Below, piece by piece: positions 16,685 through 25,798 of a stretch of DNA of 64,000 nt. Numbering within the stretch: position 1 is the first letter of the stretch; every line of letters starts with the position of its first letter. The position numbers were made by a program, and so were the translations under genes. The notes under the pieces were generated by a model, which did no database searches, was not told where the DNA came from, and worked only from the letters and a program-made list of their open reading frames with translations. The stretch is from NCBI RefSeq assembly GCF_900187565.1, contig NZ_FYED01000001.1, forward strand, positions 496,001 through 560,000, given 5' to 3'. This DNA is from Pseudomonas sp. Irchel 3A7 (GTDB lineage: Bacteria; Pseudomonadota; Gammaproteobacteria; Pseudomonadales; Pseudomonadaceae).

Positions 16685-18937
16685 TCAGGGCAAAGACGAA
16701 GCCTGATGCTTCATTACGGCCCCATCTGCCACAAATGCAGTGATGCCCTGCCCCGCCAGCCGCTGACCTTCAACCTCACGCTCACGCCGATCAAAATTGG
16801 CCACCAGCCGTGTGCCGTCGGCAAAGGTGCTCTGCTGCACCAACCGATCCTCACTCAACCATCGAAAGTCGATCATCGCCTGGGTTGCCAGGCGCTCGTG
16901 CAGGGGACGAAAGAAGGCATCTTGTCGTGCCATCAACGGCAGTCGTTGCTTCAATGTTTCGGCGCTGAGGTGATACAGCGGCGGTACGTTATAGAGCAAC
17001 TGGGCCAATTCGTTTTCGACCCGCACATTGCTCAATTTGAGATTGTCGAACAGCCAGTGATGGGATGTGATGACCGAGCCGTGGAACACCGCCTGATAAA
17101 GCGGCAATCGCGTTTGCGGCGCAAAGTGCGCCGTGCGGTAAGGTTCCTTGAGCGGCACGTTTTTGAAGAAAACCTGCGGTTGTTCATTGGGAAACCAGCG
17201 GCCCAGGAAATAGGGCGAATTCGTATTCTTGCTCATATCCGGATCACCCCAACCGATCACCGGTGTCTGCATTCCGTGAGCAAACAGTACGCCTTGGGCC
17301 GTTGTGGCGTTGCCATCCTCGGAACCGGTCGGTAGCTTCAATGTCTCGTTGACCCAACGCGACGCGTCGATATTTCCCTTGGCGTTTTGCGCTTGGGTCA
17401 AGGTGGCGCCAGGTCGATAGCTGTCGAACAGCATGCCGGTGGCATAGGCATCGAGAAACCAGCTGTTGAAACCTGCGCGCGCCTGCACGGTCTTGATGCG
17501 CGCCTCGAGCAATGGCCGCACACAACGCGGATCGGTGTAGTGCCCCGATTGTTGAAAACCGCTTTTGTACTGTCCGCCGCTCAAGACAATTGCACATTCC
17601 CGGTTGGCCCGTGAACCCAGGTGCGCGGTAGTCCAGTCCGGGTTTTCACTGGCACTGAGCGCGGTTTCATAGGAGTCGTACGGCGCCAGCAAATACCCTT
17701 GCGCGACAGCCTCGCGCACCGTCTCAGGGTGCCATAGACCGCCCTCCCAGCCCTCACCGAGGCCTATCCAGAGCCGCGAAAGGCCTGCCGCTTTCAGCTG
17801 TTCAAACGTGCTCGTCGACAAACTGCTGCCCCAACGTTCAGGGGCGTCGGTGAGTGCTTCGGCGAACTCACTGGCCAACTCCCTGCGCAATTGGCCGTAA
17901 CCCTCGGCGAGTTTCTGCATGTCCGGTTCGACAACGGCCTGCCAGCCCTTTCGCGCCAAGGTGTTGAGCGCGCCGTTGAGGCCGCGCAGCACTGTCGTTT
18001 GTTGATAAGGGTTCAGCGGCGCTTGCACGACGCCGAGCATCTTGCGGGTTTCAACATCGAAGCTGCCTCGCAACTTGCCGGCCAGTGCCCCGTCGCTTCG
18101 CAACAGGGTCAACAACGCCGACCAGTTGCGCACGTCGCTCGGTCCGAGCAGGTCGTTGCCCCACAAATAAACATGAGTGGCGCCCAGCAGCTTGTTGGCT
18201 TCCGGTGTCTTCAGCAGTTTGTCGCTCAAGGTCTCGTATTGCCCATTGTCGACCAACCATTGCCGATAACGCTTGGCCCCGGCCAACAGATCGGCATCTC
18301 CCAATGACAGCTTGAACGTCAGCGGAGCATCAGGTCCAAGGGAGGTGAATTGGTGATGGGCCGCCAGGACAAGGGTATTGTTCTCGGCGCTGAACGTCAG
18401 GCGATTGTTGTAGGGATTGGTCATCAGCCAATTCAGCGTGAACCCGCCGTGATCGACACCCCAAAGGGGCAGGCTCAGATCCTGGGTGGTGTTGAATTCA
18501 CCCTGATCGAGCAGAAATTTCTGCCAGCGCGCGTCACCCGCCGGGACGTAGCGCCCCTCGGCCAGTGGCCAGATCAAGCCTTTGCCCATGGCATGGCCAG
18601 GTTGTTCGAGAAATTTCAGTTCACCCGGAGCTCGGGCCGTGATGGACAGGGACAGCTCTCGTTGATCGAGAGCGGCACTGAGGGTCCAGGCGGCGTCATC
18701 CCACTGCCAATCCAGTCGATTGCTACCTGACTTGAGGTTGCTGACCTTATGCCTGGCAACGCCCGCCGAGGCTTGCACGGGCATTTGCTGCGCGGGAATG
18801 ACGCGGATTGCCAGCGTGGCGGGGTCCAGTTCGACACGCCACAATGAATTTTCCAGCACGCTGGCAGCCAGCGCCGAGGACCAAAGCAGTACGCCAAGCA
18901 ACAATGCGTAGCGTAAGTAATGAGCCATGCACGACAT
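16685..18937 (-). CDS. large exported glycoside-hydrolase-like protein
   Basis: The product has 750 residues with a signal peptide (hydrophobic core about residues 9-22, cleavage near ALAAS), so it is exported to the periplasm or beyond. The N-terminal third looks like a beta-sandwich of the kind found before catalytic barrels of carbohydrate-active enzymes. The central part contains barrel-like strands: VYLWGNDLLG, LWIGLGEGWEGG, YLLAPYDSYETA and GFNSWFLDAYATGMLFDSY, whose Asp is a plausible catalytic residue, then HGMQTPVIGWGDPD. The C-terminus is another beta domain. This arrangement resembles GH101-like or DUF5696-type proteins, but I cannot fix the family. GAGGAGG lies 8 nt before the start chosen (18937); an ATG at 18928 is the alternative. 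Confidence 0.65.
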   Translation of the reverse strand: MSCMAHYLRYALLLGVLLWSSALAASVLENSLWRVELDPATLAIRVIPAQQMPVQASAGVARHKVSNLKSGSNRLDWQWDDAAWTLSAALDQRELSLSITARAPGELKFLEQPGHAMGKGLIWPLAEGRYVPAGDARWQKFLLDQGEFNTTQDLSLPLWGVDHGGFTLNWLMTNPYNNRLTFSAENNTLVLAAHHQFTSLGPDAPLTFKLSLGDADLLAGAKRYRQWLVDNGQYETLSDKLLKTPEANKLLGATHVYLWGNDLLGPSDVRNWSALLTLLRSDGALAGKLRGSFDVETRKMLGVVQAPLNPYQQTTVLRGLNGALNTLARKGWQAVVEPDMQKLAEGYGQLRRELASEFAEALTDAPERWGSSLSTSTFEQLKAAGLSRLWIGLGEGWEGGLWHPETVREAVAQGYLLAPYDSYETALSASENPDWTTAHLGSRANRECAIVLSGGQYKSGFQQSGHYTDPRCVRPLLEARIKTVQARAGFNSWFLDAYATGMLFDSYRPGATLTQAQNAKGNIDASRWVNETLKLPTGSEDGNATTAQGVLFAHGMQTPVIGWGDPDMSKNTNSPYFLGRWFPNEQPQVFFKNVPLKEPYRTAHFAPQTRLPLYQAVFHGSVITSHHWLFDNLKLSNVRVENELAQLLYNVPPLYHLSAETLKQRLPLMARQDAFFRPLHERLATQAMIDFRWLSEDRLVQQSTFADGTRLVANFDRREREVEGQRLAGQGITAFVADGAVMKHQASSLP

Positions 18938-19048
18938 CGGAAAATCCCTCCTCGCGGTGGAAGAGGGAAGCTACAACAGCCCGTCGACGCTGTAAGTAGG
19001 ACCGTTCCCAAAATTCCTTTCGGCAACCATCGGCACTCCGTTGCCCTT

Positions 19049-19115
19049 ATCGCGAGCAAGCTCGCTCCCACAATGGACCGCGTACACCCTGTGGGAGCGG
19101 GCTTGCTCGCGAATA
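19049..19115. repeat. REPIN (inverted REP pair)
   Basis: An inverted pair between triC and the glycoside-hydrolase-like gene, the only notable content of that 197-bp gap. Confidence 0.9.
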
Positions 19116-19134
19116 GAGCGCGCAGCGCTCGCCT

Positions 19135-22100
19135 TTATGCAGACTCTTTCTTCGGCTCGCGAATCCTGTACCAGGCGACATACAGCGCCGGTAGAAACAG
19201 CAGGGTCAGTAGCGTGGCAATGATGATCCCGCCAATCATCGCGTAAGCCATCGGCCCCCAGAACACTTCCCGGGCAATCGGAATCATGCCCAGACTCGCC
19301 GCCGCCGCAGTCAACAGGATCGGGCGACGGCGGTGTTCCGTCGCCTCCATCACCGCATCCCACTGCGAATACCCTTCGCTGACAAACGCATCGATCTGGG
19401 TTACCAGAATCACCGAGTTGCGGATGATGATGCCGATCAGCGCCAGGATCCCCAGAATCGCCACGAAGCCCATCGGCGTTCCGCTCGGCACCAGCGCCAG
19501 CACCACGCCGATCAAACCCAGTGGTGCGACGCTGGCCACCAGGAACAGCTTCTGCACGCTGTGCAACTGAATCATCAGGAAGGTTGCCATTAAAAACAGC
19601 ATCAACGGCACGACCTTGGCAATCGGCCCCTGGGCCTTGCCGCTTTCCTCCACCGTACCGCCGGTGGCGACCTTGTAGCCCACCGGCAAACTCGCGGCGA
19701 ATTTGTCGATGTCCGGTTTGAGCACGGTCACCAGGTCCGTGGGTTGAATGTCGCCGAGCAGCGTGGCCTTGATGGTAATCGTCGGTTTGCGGTCACGGCG
19801 CCACACCAGCGGCTGCTCCAATTCGTAACGCACGGTGGCGAATGCCAGCAGCGGAATCGAGGTACCGCCCGGCGTGACGATTTGCAGGTTTTGCAAGGTT
19901 TCCGGTGAGCCCCGCTCGGTGTCCACCGCACGGCCGACCACGTTGATCAGGTAAATATCATCGTCAACTTGCGTCACCGTCGAGCCGCTGACGATGCTGT
20001 TCATCAGGTTCGCCACGTCCTCGGACGACAGGCCGAGCTGGCGTGCCTTGTCCTGGGCGATATCGATGCGCAAGACCTTGCCCGGCTCGTTCCAGTCGAA
20101 AATGATCTCGCCGATGTGCGGGCTCTTGTCCAGCTCGCTGGCCAGATCGATGGCGTGTTTGCGTACCTGATCGATGTCTTTGCCGCTGACCCGGTACTGA
20201 ATCGGCCGCCCGACCGGCGGGCCCATTTCCAGCGCCTGCACGTAGCTGCCGATACCGACGAAATCCTTGCGCAGGCGTTCGCGCAGGCGGTCGCTGAGCA
20301 CTTTTCGCGCCTCGAAACTCTTGCTGACGATCACCAGTTGCGCGTAGTACGGGTTCTGCAATTGCTGGTCGAGGGGCAGGTAGAAACGGATCGCGCCCTG
20401 GCCTATGTAGGTGCTCCAGCGCACGATGTCCGGGTCGCCCTTGAGCGTGGCTTCGAGCTTGTCCACCGCTTTGCGGGTTTCCTCGATGGAGGCGTTTTGC
20501 GGCAGGTTCAGATCCAGCAGGATTTCCGGGCGGTCCGAGGACGGGAAAAACTGGTTCTGCACAAAACGCATGCCCACCACCGACAGCAAGAACAGCAGCA
20601 CGGTGATGCCGATGGCCCACCAACGGTTGCGCATGCTCCACAGCAAGCCCCCATTGAACGCTCGCCCGATACGCCCCGGCTCTGCCGAGTGGGGCTTCAC
20701 CTTAGTGCTGAGGATGTGCACGCCGATCACCGGGGCGAACAGCACCGCGACAATCCATGAGACGAGCATCGCCACGGCGATCACCGCGAACAAGGTGAAG
20801 GTGTACTCGCCGGCCGAGCTGGCATTGAGGCCGATCGGAACGAAACCGGTGACCGTCACGAGGGTCCCGGTGAGCATCGGGAAAGCGGTCGAGGTGTAGG
20901 CGAACGTCGCCGCCTGTTCCTTGGTATCGCCCAACTCCAGGCGCGAGACCATCATCTCGACGGTGATCATCGCATCGTCCACCAACAGACCCAGGGCAAT
21001 GATCAACGCACCGAGGGAAATCCGTTGCATGGTGATGCCGCTGTATTCCATGAACACGAACACCATCGCCAGCACCAGCGGGATCGAACACGCCACCACC
21101 AACCCGGCGCGCACACCGAGGCTGACGAAACTGACCACCAGCACGATCACCACCGCTTCGAACAACGCGCTGGTGAAGCCGCCGACGGCCTCTTCCACGA
21201 CCTGCGCCTGGTCGGAAACGGTGTGCACTCCGACGCCGACGGGCAAATCGGCAGTCAGGTCGATCATGCGTTGGTGCAACGCCTTGCCGAAGACCTGAAT
21301 GTTGCCGCCCTTCTGCATGGCGATGGCCAGGCCGATGGCCTGCTGCCCGTTGTAGCGAAACTCCGGGCTCATCGGATCGACGTAGCCACGCCGGATGTCA
21401 GCGACGTCGGCCAGTCGATAGAACCGGTCATTGAGCCGCAGGTTGACGTTGGCCAGGTCTTTTTCGGACGCGAACTGCCCGGACGTGCGCACGGAAATCC
21501 GCTCGGGTCCCGCCTCGATCACCCCAGCCGGGGTCACGGCGTTCTGGGCTTGCAGGCTCTGCAATACCTGGCGTTCATCAATGCCCAGCGCCGCCAGTTT
21601 GCGCGTGGAGAAATTCAGGTAAAGGACCTCGTCCTGCTGACCGACCATCTCGATCTTGCCCAACCCCGGCACATCGCGGATTTCGGCGCGGGCCTGCTCG
21701 ACATAGTCACGCAACTGGCGCATCGACAACCCATCGGCCGTGAAGGCGTAGACCGAGCCGAACACATCACCGAACTCGTCGTTGAAAGACGGTCCCTGAA
21801 TACCCTGGGGAAACTGGCCTTTGATGTCGCCGATTTTCTTGCGCACCTGGTACCAGATTTCCGGAATGTCCTTGGCCTTGGTGGTGTCGCGCAGGTTCAC
21901 GTAGACCGTGGATTCGCCGGGGCGGGTATAGCTTTTCACATAGTCGAGGGAGTCGAGTTCTTCGAGTTTTTTCTCGATGCGGTCGGTGATCTGCTTGAGG
22001 GTTTCTTCCTGGGTCGCACCGGGCCAGCGGCTCTGGATCACCATGGTTTTGATGGTGAACGAAGGATCTTCCTCGCGGCCCAGGTTCATGTACGAGAACA

Positions 22101-22188
22101 CGCCCATCAGCAGGCCGACGAACATCAGGTACCAGACGAACGACTGATGCTTGAGCGCCCATTCGGATAAGTTGAAACTCCCTTTCAT
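19135..22188 (-). CDS. triC: RND efflux pump inner-membrane transporter, TriC-like
   Basis: This is a proton-driven RND exporter with 1017 residues, the usual length. It has the N-terminal helix WALKHQSFVWYLMFVGLLMG, two large periplasmic loops and 12 membrane helices. The fourth-helix motif GLLVDDAMITVEMM carries the paired Asp residues of proton relay. Two adaptor genes precede it in the same operon, each overlapping by 4 bp. Among characterised Pseudomonas pumps, two adaptors with one RND protein and no adjacent outer-membrane factor is the arrangement of TriABC (with OpmH encoded elsewhere), which exports triclosan and other lipophilic compounds. The assignment rests on this arrangement and general similarity. 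Confidence 0.8.
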   Translation of the reverse strand: MKGSFNLSEWALKHQSFVWYLMFVGLLMGVFSYMNLGREEDPSFTIKTMVIQSRWPGATQEETLKQITDRIEKKLEELDSLDYVKSYTRPGESTVYVNLRDTTKAKDIPEIWYQVRKKIGDIKGQFPQGIQGPSFNDEFGDVFGSVYAFTADGLSMRQLRDYVEQARAEIRDVPGLGKIEMVGQQDEVLYLNFSTRKLAALGIDERQVLQSLQAQNAVTPAGVIEAGPERISVRTSGQFASEKDLANVNLRLNDRFYRLADVADIRRGYVDPMSPEFRYNGQQAIGLAIAMQKGGNIQVFGKALHQRMIDLTADLPVGVGVHTVSDQAQVVEEAVGGFTSALFEAVVIVLVVSFVSLGVRAGLVVACSIPLVLAMVFVFMEYSGITMQRISLGALIIALGLLVDDAMITVEMMVSRLELGDTKEQAATFAYTSTAFPMLTGTLVTVTGFVPIGLNASSAGEYTFTLFAVIAVAMLVSWIVAVLFAPVIGVHILSTKVKPHSAEPGRIGRAFNGGLLWSMRNRWWAIGITVLLFLLSVVGMRFVQNQFFPSSDRPEILLDLNLPQNASIEETRKAVDKLEATLKGDPDIVRWSTYIGQGAIRFYLPLDQQLQNPYYAQLVIVSKSFEARKVLSDRLRERLRKDFVGIGSYVQALEMGPPVGRPIQYRVSGKDIDQVRKHAIDLASELDKSPHIGEIIFDWNEPGKVLRIDIAQDKARQLGLSSEDVANLMNSIVSGSTVTQVDDDIYLINVVGRAVDTERGSPETLQNLQIVTPGGTSIPLLAFATVRYELEQPLVWRRDRKPTITIKATLLGDIQPTDLVTVLKPDIDKFAASLPVGYKVATGGTVEESGKAQGPIAKVVPLMLFLMATFLMIQLHSVQKLFLVASVAPLGLIGVVLALVPSGTPMGFVAILGILALIGIIIRNSVILVTQIDAFVSEGYSQWDAVMEATEHRRRPILLTAAAASLGMIPIAREVFWGPMAYAMIGGIIIATLLTLLFLPALYVAWYRIREPKKESA

Positions 22189-23252
22189 TGTGGGCTGTCC
22201 TCATCGACTTTCACTTTTTGCCCCGGTTTGAGGCTGTTCACACCGGCCGTGACGACACGCTCGCCGTTCTTCACACCGCCGGCCAGCACGACGCTGCCGT
22301 CGGTGCGACTGATGAGGCTGACGTCCCGGGGGGACACGGTTTGCGTCTGCGGATCGACGACCCAGATACGGGCCTTGCCTTCGACCTCCTGCAGCACGCT
22401 CACAGGCAGCTCGATTCGGGGTTTGACCGTAGAGCTCAAGGTCACGCTGATCGCCGTACCCAGACGAAACGCAGGCGGTGTCTCGGACAGGGTCAGACGC
22501 GCGCGCCGGGTGCGGGTCGTGCTTTCGGCCTGGGGCTCGATTTCCCGCACGATGGCCGTGGTGCTGATTTCCGGGTTCAATTGCGAGGCGACCTGGAACA
22601 CCACATCCTTGGGCAATTGGTCGATCAAGGTGTCCGGCAGATCAATCACCGCTTCCTTGATGTCCGGTTGTGCCAGGGTCACGACCTGCTGGCCAGCGGT
22701 GACGACTTGCCCGGCCTCGGCACTCCACGCGGTGACCACCGCCTTGTGGTCGGCACGTAATTCAACGTAGTTGAGCTGATCCTTGGCCTGATTGACCGCA
22801 GCCCGGGCCTGATCAAGCGACGCCTGGGTGGTTTTCAGATCGGTTTGCGCGGAGTCGAGCTGTGCCTGCGAGCCCACGCCACGATCAAACAGATCCTGCT
22901 GTCGCCGCGCGGTGGCCTGGGCGTTGATGAATTGCGCCTGGATGCTCGCCAGATCACCCTCGGCCGACCGCAACTGGTTCTGCTGGTCGGTGGGATCGAG
23001 CGAGGCGAGCAAGGCGCCTTTTTCAACCTCCGCCCCGACGTCGACACTGCGACTGGCAATGCGTCCGGGCACCCGGAAGCCGACATTGCTTTCGTAACGG
23101 GCCTGGATGTTGCCGGCAAAACGCCCGAGGGTTTCTTCACCCAGTGCCTGCACCTTGATCGACAGTACCGGACGCACCGGCTCCGGCGGCGGTTCTTCTT
23201 TCGAGCAAGCCACCAGCATCACGCTGGCCAACACCCACAAGAGAGGCTTCAT
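22185..23252 (-). CDS. triB: RND periplasmic adaptor lipoprotein, second of two (TriB-like)
   Basis: This is a membrane-fusion protein that links the RND pump to an outer-membrane channel. It has 355 residues with a lipoprotein signal (MLVAC, Cys at residue 16), a split lipoyl domain (VGFRVPGRIASRSVDVGAEVEKG), a coiled-coil hairpin rich in Ala/Gln (about residues 90-160) and a beta-barrel domain. Its start overlaps the stop of the first adaptor gene (ATGA), and its end overlaps triC the same way. Confidence 0.82.
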   Translation of the reverse strand: MKPLLWVLASVMLVACSKEEPPPEPVRPVLSIKVQALGEETLGRFAGNIQARYESNVGFRVPGRIASRSVDVGAEVEKGALLASLDPTDQQNQLRSAEGDLASIQAQFINAQATARRQQDLFDRGVGSQAQLDSAQTDLKTTQASLDQARAAVNQAKDQLNYVELRADHKAVVTAWSAEAGQVVTAGQQVVTLAQPDIKEAVIDLPDTLIDQLPKDVVFQVASQLNPEISTTAIVREIEPQAESTTRTRRARLTLSETPPAFRLGTAISVTLSSTVKPRIELPVSVLQEVEGKARIWVVDPQTQTVSPRDVSLISRTDGSVVLAGGVKNGERVVTAGVNSLKPGQKVKVDEDSPQ

Positions 23253-24352
23253 GGCTTAGCCTCCGTGGCCAGGTCCTTGTAGGTGTTTTCGGCGACTTCC
23301 ACCGTCACACCGGGGTGCAGCAACTGGCCACCGGCGATGACGACTTTTTCGCCACCGTTCAGACCGGCGCTGATGATGACTTTACCGGTCAGGTAGCGGC
23401 CGACGGTGACCGGGTGCAATTGCGCCTTGCCCTCCGCGTCCACCAGCCACACCGCCGGTTCGTTGACTTTTTTGGTCAGCGCCGACCATGGCAATTCAAC
23501 CGCGGCTTTGCCACGGGTGGTGCCGGTAGCGCTCACCACCGACCCCAGTTGCATGCCTTGCGGCAGGCTGTCGAGGGTGACCTTGACCTGCACCGTGCCC
23601 GTCTGCTCGGAGACTGCCGGGGTGATTTCGCGTACGGTGCCGGTGGTTTTGATCGCCGGGTTATCGAGCAGGCTGACCACCACCGTTCGGTCTGTCGGAG
23701 GTTCGATCAGCAGCGACTCGTAGACGTTGAACACTGCGTCGCGCTCACCGTCCTGGGCCAGACTGTAGATCGGCACCGTAGCCTGTACCACCTGGCCGAC
23801 CTCGGCCTGACGCGCCGTGATCACACCCGGCGCATCGGATATCAACGCGGTATAGCTCAATTGTTCGCGGGCATTGGCCAACTGCGCCTGGGCCGCCGCC
23901 AACGAACTCTGGCTGCTACGCAACGCCGCTTGTGCCGAGTCATATTCGCTTTGGCTGGTGTAGCCCTTGGGCAGCAGTTTTTGCTGACGCACAAACGACG
24001 CGGCGTTCTGTTTGACCTTGGCCTGCTCGGCGACGACCTGGGCCTGGGCTGAATCGACACTGGTTTGCAGGTCTTTGGGATCAAGCCGGGCGAGTACCTG
24101 TTTGGCGGCAATCCGGTCTCCGACATCGACCGTGCGCTGGATGATCTTGCCGCCGACGCGGAACGACAGCTCGGTCTGCACCCGTGCCTGCACATCGCCG
24201 GTCAAGGTTACACTGGCGGCGTAATCGGCTGGCTTCACCTCTTGCACGAACACCCGTGGCCGGTCCTTTTCGACGGATTTCTCTTCACTGCAAGCGCTCA
24301 GCAAGGCCAACAGGCTCAGGCCAAGCGCCATTTTCAATCCGGGACCAGCCAT
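23249..24352 (-). CDS. triA: RND periplasmic adaptor lipoprotein, first of two (TriA-like)
   Basis: This is the first gene of the pump operon: a 367-residue lipoprotein adaptor with lipobox LLSAC (Cys at residue 21), lipoyl half FRVGGKIIQRTVDVGDRIAAKQ, an alpha-helical hairpin and a C-terminal beta-barrel. It is related to but clearly different from the second adaptor, as expected for pumps that assemble a mixed adaptor ring. AAAGGAG lies 5 nt before the ATG. The promoter region holds a pair of inverted 12-mers at 24405-24465. Confidence 0.82.
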   Translation of the reverse strand: MAGPGLKMALGLSLLALLSACSEEKSVEKDRPRVFVQEVKPADYAASVTLTGDVQARVQTELSFRVGGKIIQRTVDVGDRIAAKQVLARLDPKDLQTSVDSAQAQVVAEQAKVKQNAASFVRQQKLLPKGYTSQSEYDSAQAALRSSQSSLAAAQAQLANAREQLSYTALISDAPGVITARQAEVGQVVQATVPIYSLAQDGERDAVFNVYESLLIEPPTDRTVVVSLLDNPAIKTTGTVREITPAVSEQTGTVQVKVTLDSLPQGMQLGSVVSATGTTRGKAAVELPWSALTKKVNEPAVWLVDAEGKAQLHPVTVGRYLTGKVIISAGLNGGEKVVIAGGQLLHPGVTVEVAENTYKDLATEAKP

Positions 24353-24404
24353 GCAGACTCCTTTGCGTTTTACGGGCGCGATTCGTCTGTCAGCTTAGAA
24401 CAGG

Positions 24405-24465
24405 GTTACAAGGGTGCACGCTGCAGCGGCAAAAAACCGCAGGGGGGCGCGGTCATCCTTGTAAC
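24405..24465. promoter_or_regulatory. paired inverted 12-mers GTTACAAGG(G/A)TG before triA
   Basis: GTTACAAGGGTG (24405-24416) and an inverted copy with one mismatch (24454-24465) flank a G+C-rich 37-bp spacer, 50-110 bp before the triA start. They may be a two-site operator for the efflux operon. No regulator gene is adjacent. Confidence 0.35.
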
Positions 24466-24504
24466 GATGGGTCATGGAGCGCGACGAGTTTGGTCTTCGA
24501 GCTA

Positions 24505-25539
24505 TCAGGAATCACGCCGCACACTTCGTGCGTCCGTAGGTACGTTCGGATACAAAAAAGACTGGCGGGCGGGCTGCCCCCCTAAAAGAATCCTTCCAGT
24601 CACTTCTTGAAATAAAGGTGAAACTGACGGTGTCTCACCAGTAGTCGCCACAGGCTTGTGACGCTCGACAAAACCCTTCAACGCAGGAATTGTTTTCGGA
24701 TCGCGCGCAGCCCAATAGGATCCCATTCGCGCCGAAACCGTAACGGCGCCCAGTCCTAGCGATATTAAGCCAAGAATCGCGGCGGTCTCGGTATCTTTGT
24801 AGATCGTCGCGACAGCAGCACCGACTCCCACCACGGACGTAAGCATTGTCGTGACGCCCGCAATGGTCGAGCCAGCAGCTCCCAGCGTGACTTTAGCCGG
24901 CAACTGCCCTGCCGCCCCCCACTGTAATGCGTCCTTTGCCAGCTTAAAGGGAATGGCGGGCTCTAAAACAATACGGGCGTTAAACACACTGAGCACACTG
25001 GAAATGAGCTTGGAGAACTGCCCCGTCGGATCACCGAAATTCACCGGGTCCCCCTGACAATACGCGTAAGGATTCAATCCTCCCCGCCCAAACGGACTCA
25101 ACCGGTCCGGACTGTGAAACCGCATCAGCACCGGGTTGAACGCCCGATGCCCGTTACCCAGCAAATAATGCCCGGCGACCCGATCGACTGCCTCACCGTT
25201 GAAGCCCAGCAGACTGCCTGGACCACTCTCGGCCCATCGATGACCGTAGGCTGTATAAACCTGACGCTCCGCTCCACCCGGCCCGGTGACCTGCAATACG
25301 GAACGCTGCTGATCGGTGGTCAGCAGTTCACTATTGAGCACATCGTCCTGACATGATTGCAGCGCCAGCAGTTGCTTGTCGTGCTGGAAGACGCTCTGGC
25401 TGGCCTGACCTTGCAGCACGGTTGTCAGGTCCTTGTGACGGTAAAAATGTTGCAGCTTTTCCTGTCCGGCAGGTTCTCGCCCGATCAGTTGGTCCAGTGG
25501 GTCATAACGATAGCGGCACAGTTCTGTTTTCAGCATCAT
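24505..25539 (-). CDS. orphan short RHS core protein with variable C-terminus (copy 1)
   Basis: The product has 344 residues. The first 160 or so resemble the last repeats and core box of RHS proteins: YRYDPLDQLIGRE, VYTAYGHRWAESG, LLGFNGEAVDRVAGHYLLGNGHRAFNPVLMRFHSPDRLSPFGRGGLNPYAYCQGDPVNFGDPTG. After DPTG the sequence is unique (about residues 165-344), with two glycine-rich hydrophobic segments and a charged tail, the arrangement expected for a swapped C-terminal effector tip. There is no signal peptide and no long YD-repeat barrel. GGAGGT precedes two adjacent ATGs; I take the first. A paralogue with the same core and a different tip lies at 26972-28111. The function of the tip is unknown. 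Confidence 0.8.
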   Translation of the reverse strand: MMLKTELCRYRYDPLDQLIGREPAGQEKLQHFYRHKDLTTVLQGQASQSVFQHDKQLLALQSCQDDVLNSELLTTDQQRSVLQVTGPGGAERQVYTAYGHRWAESGPGSLLGFNGEAVDRVAGHYLLGNGHRAFNPVLMRFHSPDRLSPFGRGGLNPYAYCQGDPVNFGDPTGQFSKLISSVLSVFNARIVLEPAIPFKLAKDALQWGAAGQLPAKVTLGAAGSTIAGVTTMLTSVVGVGAAVATIYKDTETAAILGLISLGLGAVTVSARMGSYWAARDPKTIPALKGFVERHKPVATTGETPSVSPLFQEVTGRILLGGQPARQSFLYPNVPTDARSVRRDS

Positions 25540-25608
25540 GAGCACCTCCTTCCAATGCGCTGAGCTTGCACTGCCCGAAGGATCAGGACACCTATCAGAA
25601 CTGCTAGT
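25540..25608. repeat. duplicated RHS upstream region, copy 1
   Basis: These 69 bp directly before the RHS start match 28112-28180 with about five differences, all near the gene. They carry the ribosome site and probably the promoter. Confidence 0.8.
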
Positions 25609-25798
25609 AATGGATGAAAAGTCTTTCGTCAGCACGCCACGGCAGCGCAAGACAGCTATTTTTCCTGCGCGGCAAGGTTCTGCCTTCGCCCGCGCTGATC
25701 GGAATTTCCTCCTACAGCAATTGCCGAAGACTCCTACATTGTAATTTTTCACACACCGTTATCTTGATGCCGCTTCCGAGCCACAGAGAACCTCTTTC

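Noticed and set aside
21025..22170. 381-codon open frame on the + strand
   Set aside because: It is antisense to the RND transporter gene and rich in His/Gln, a typical shadow.
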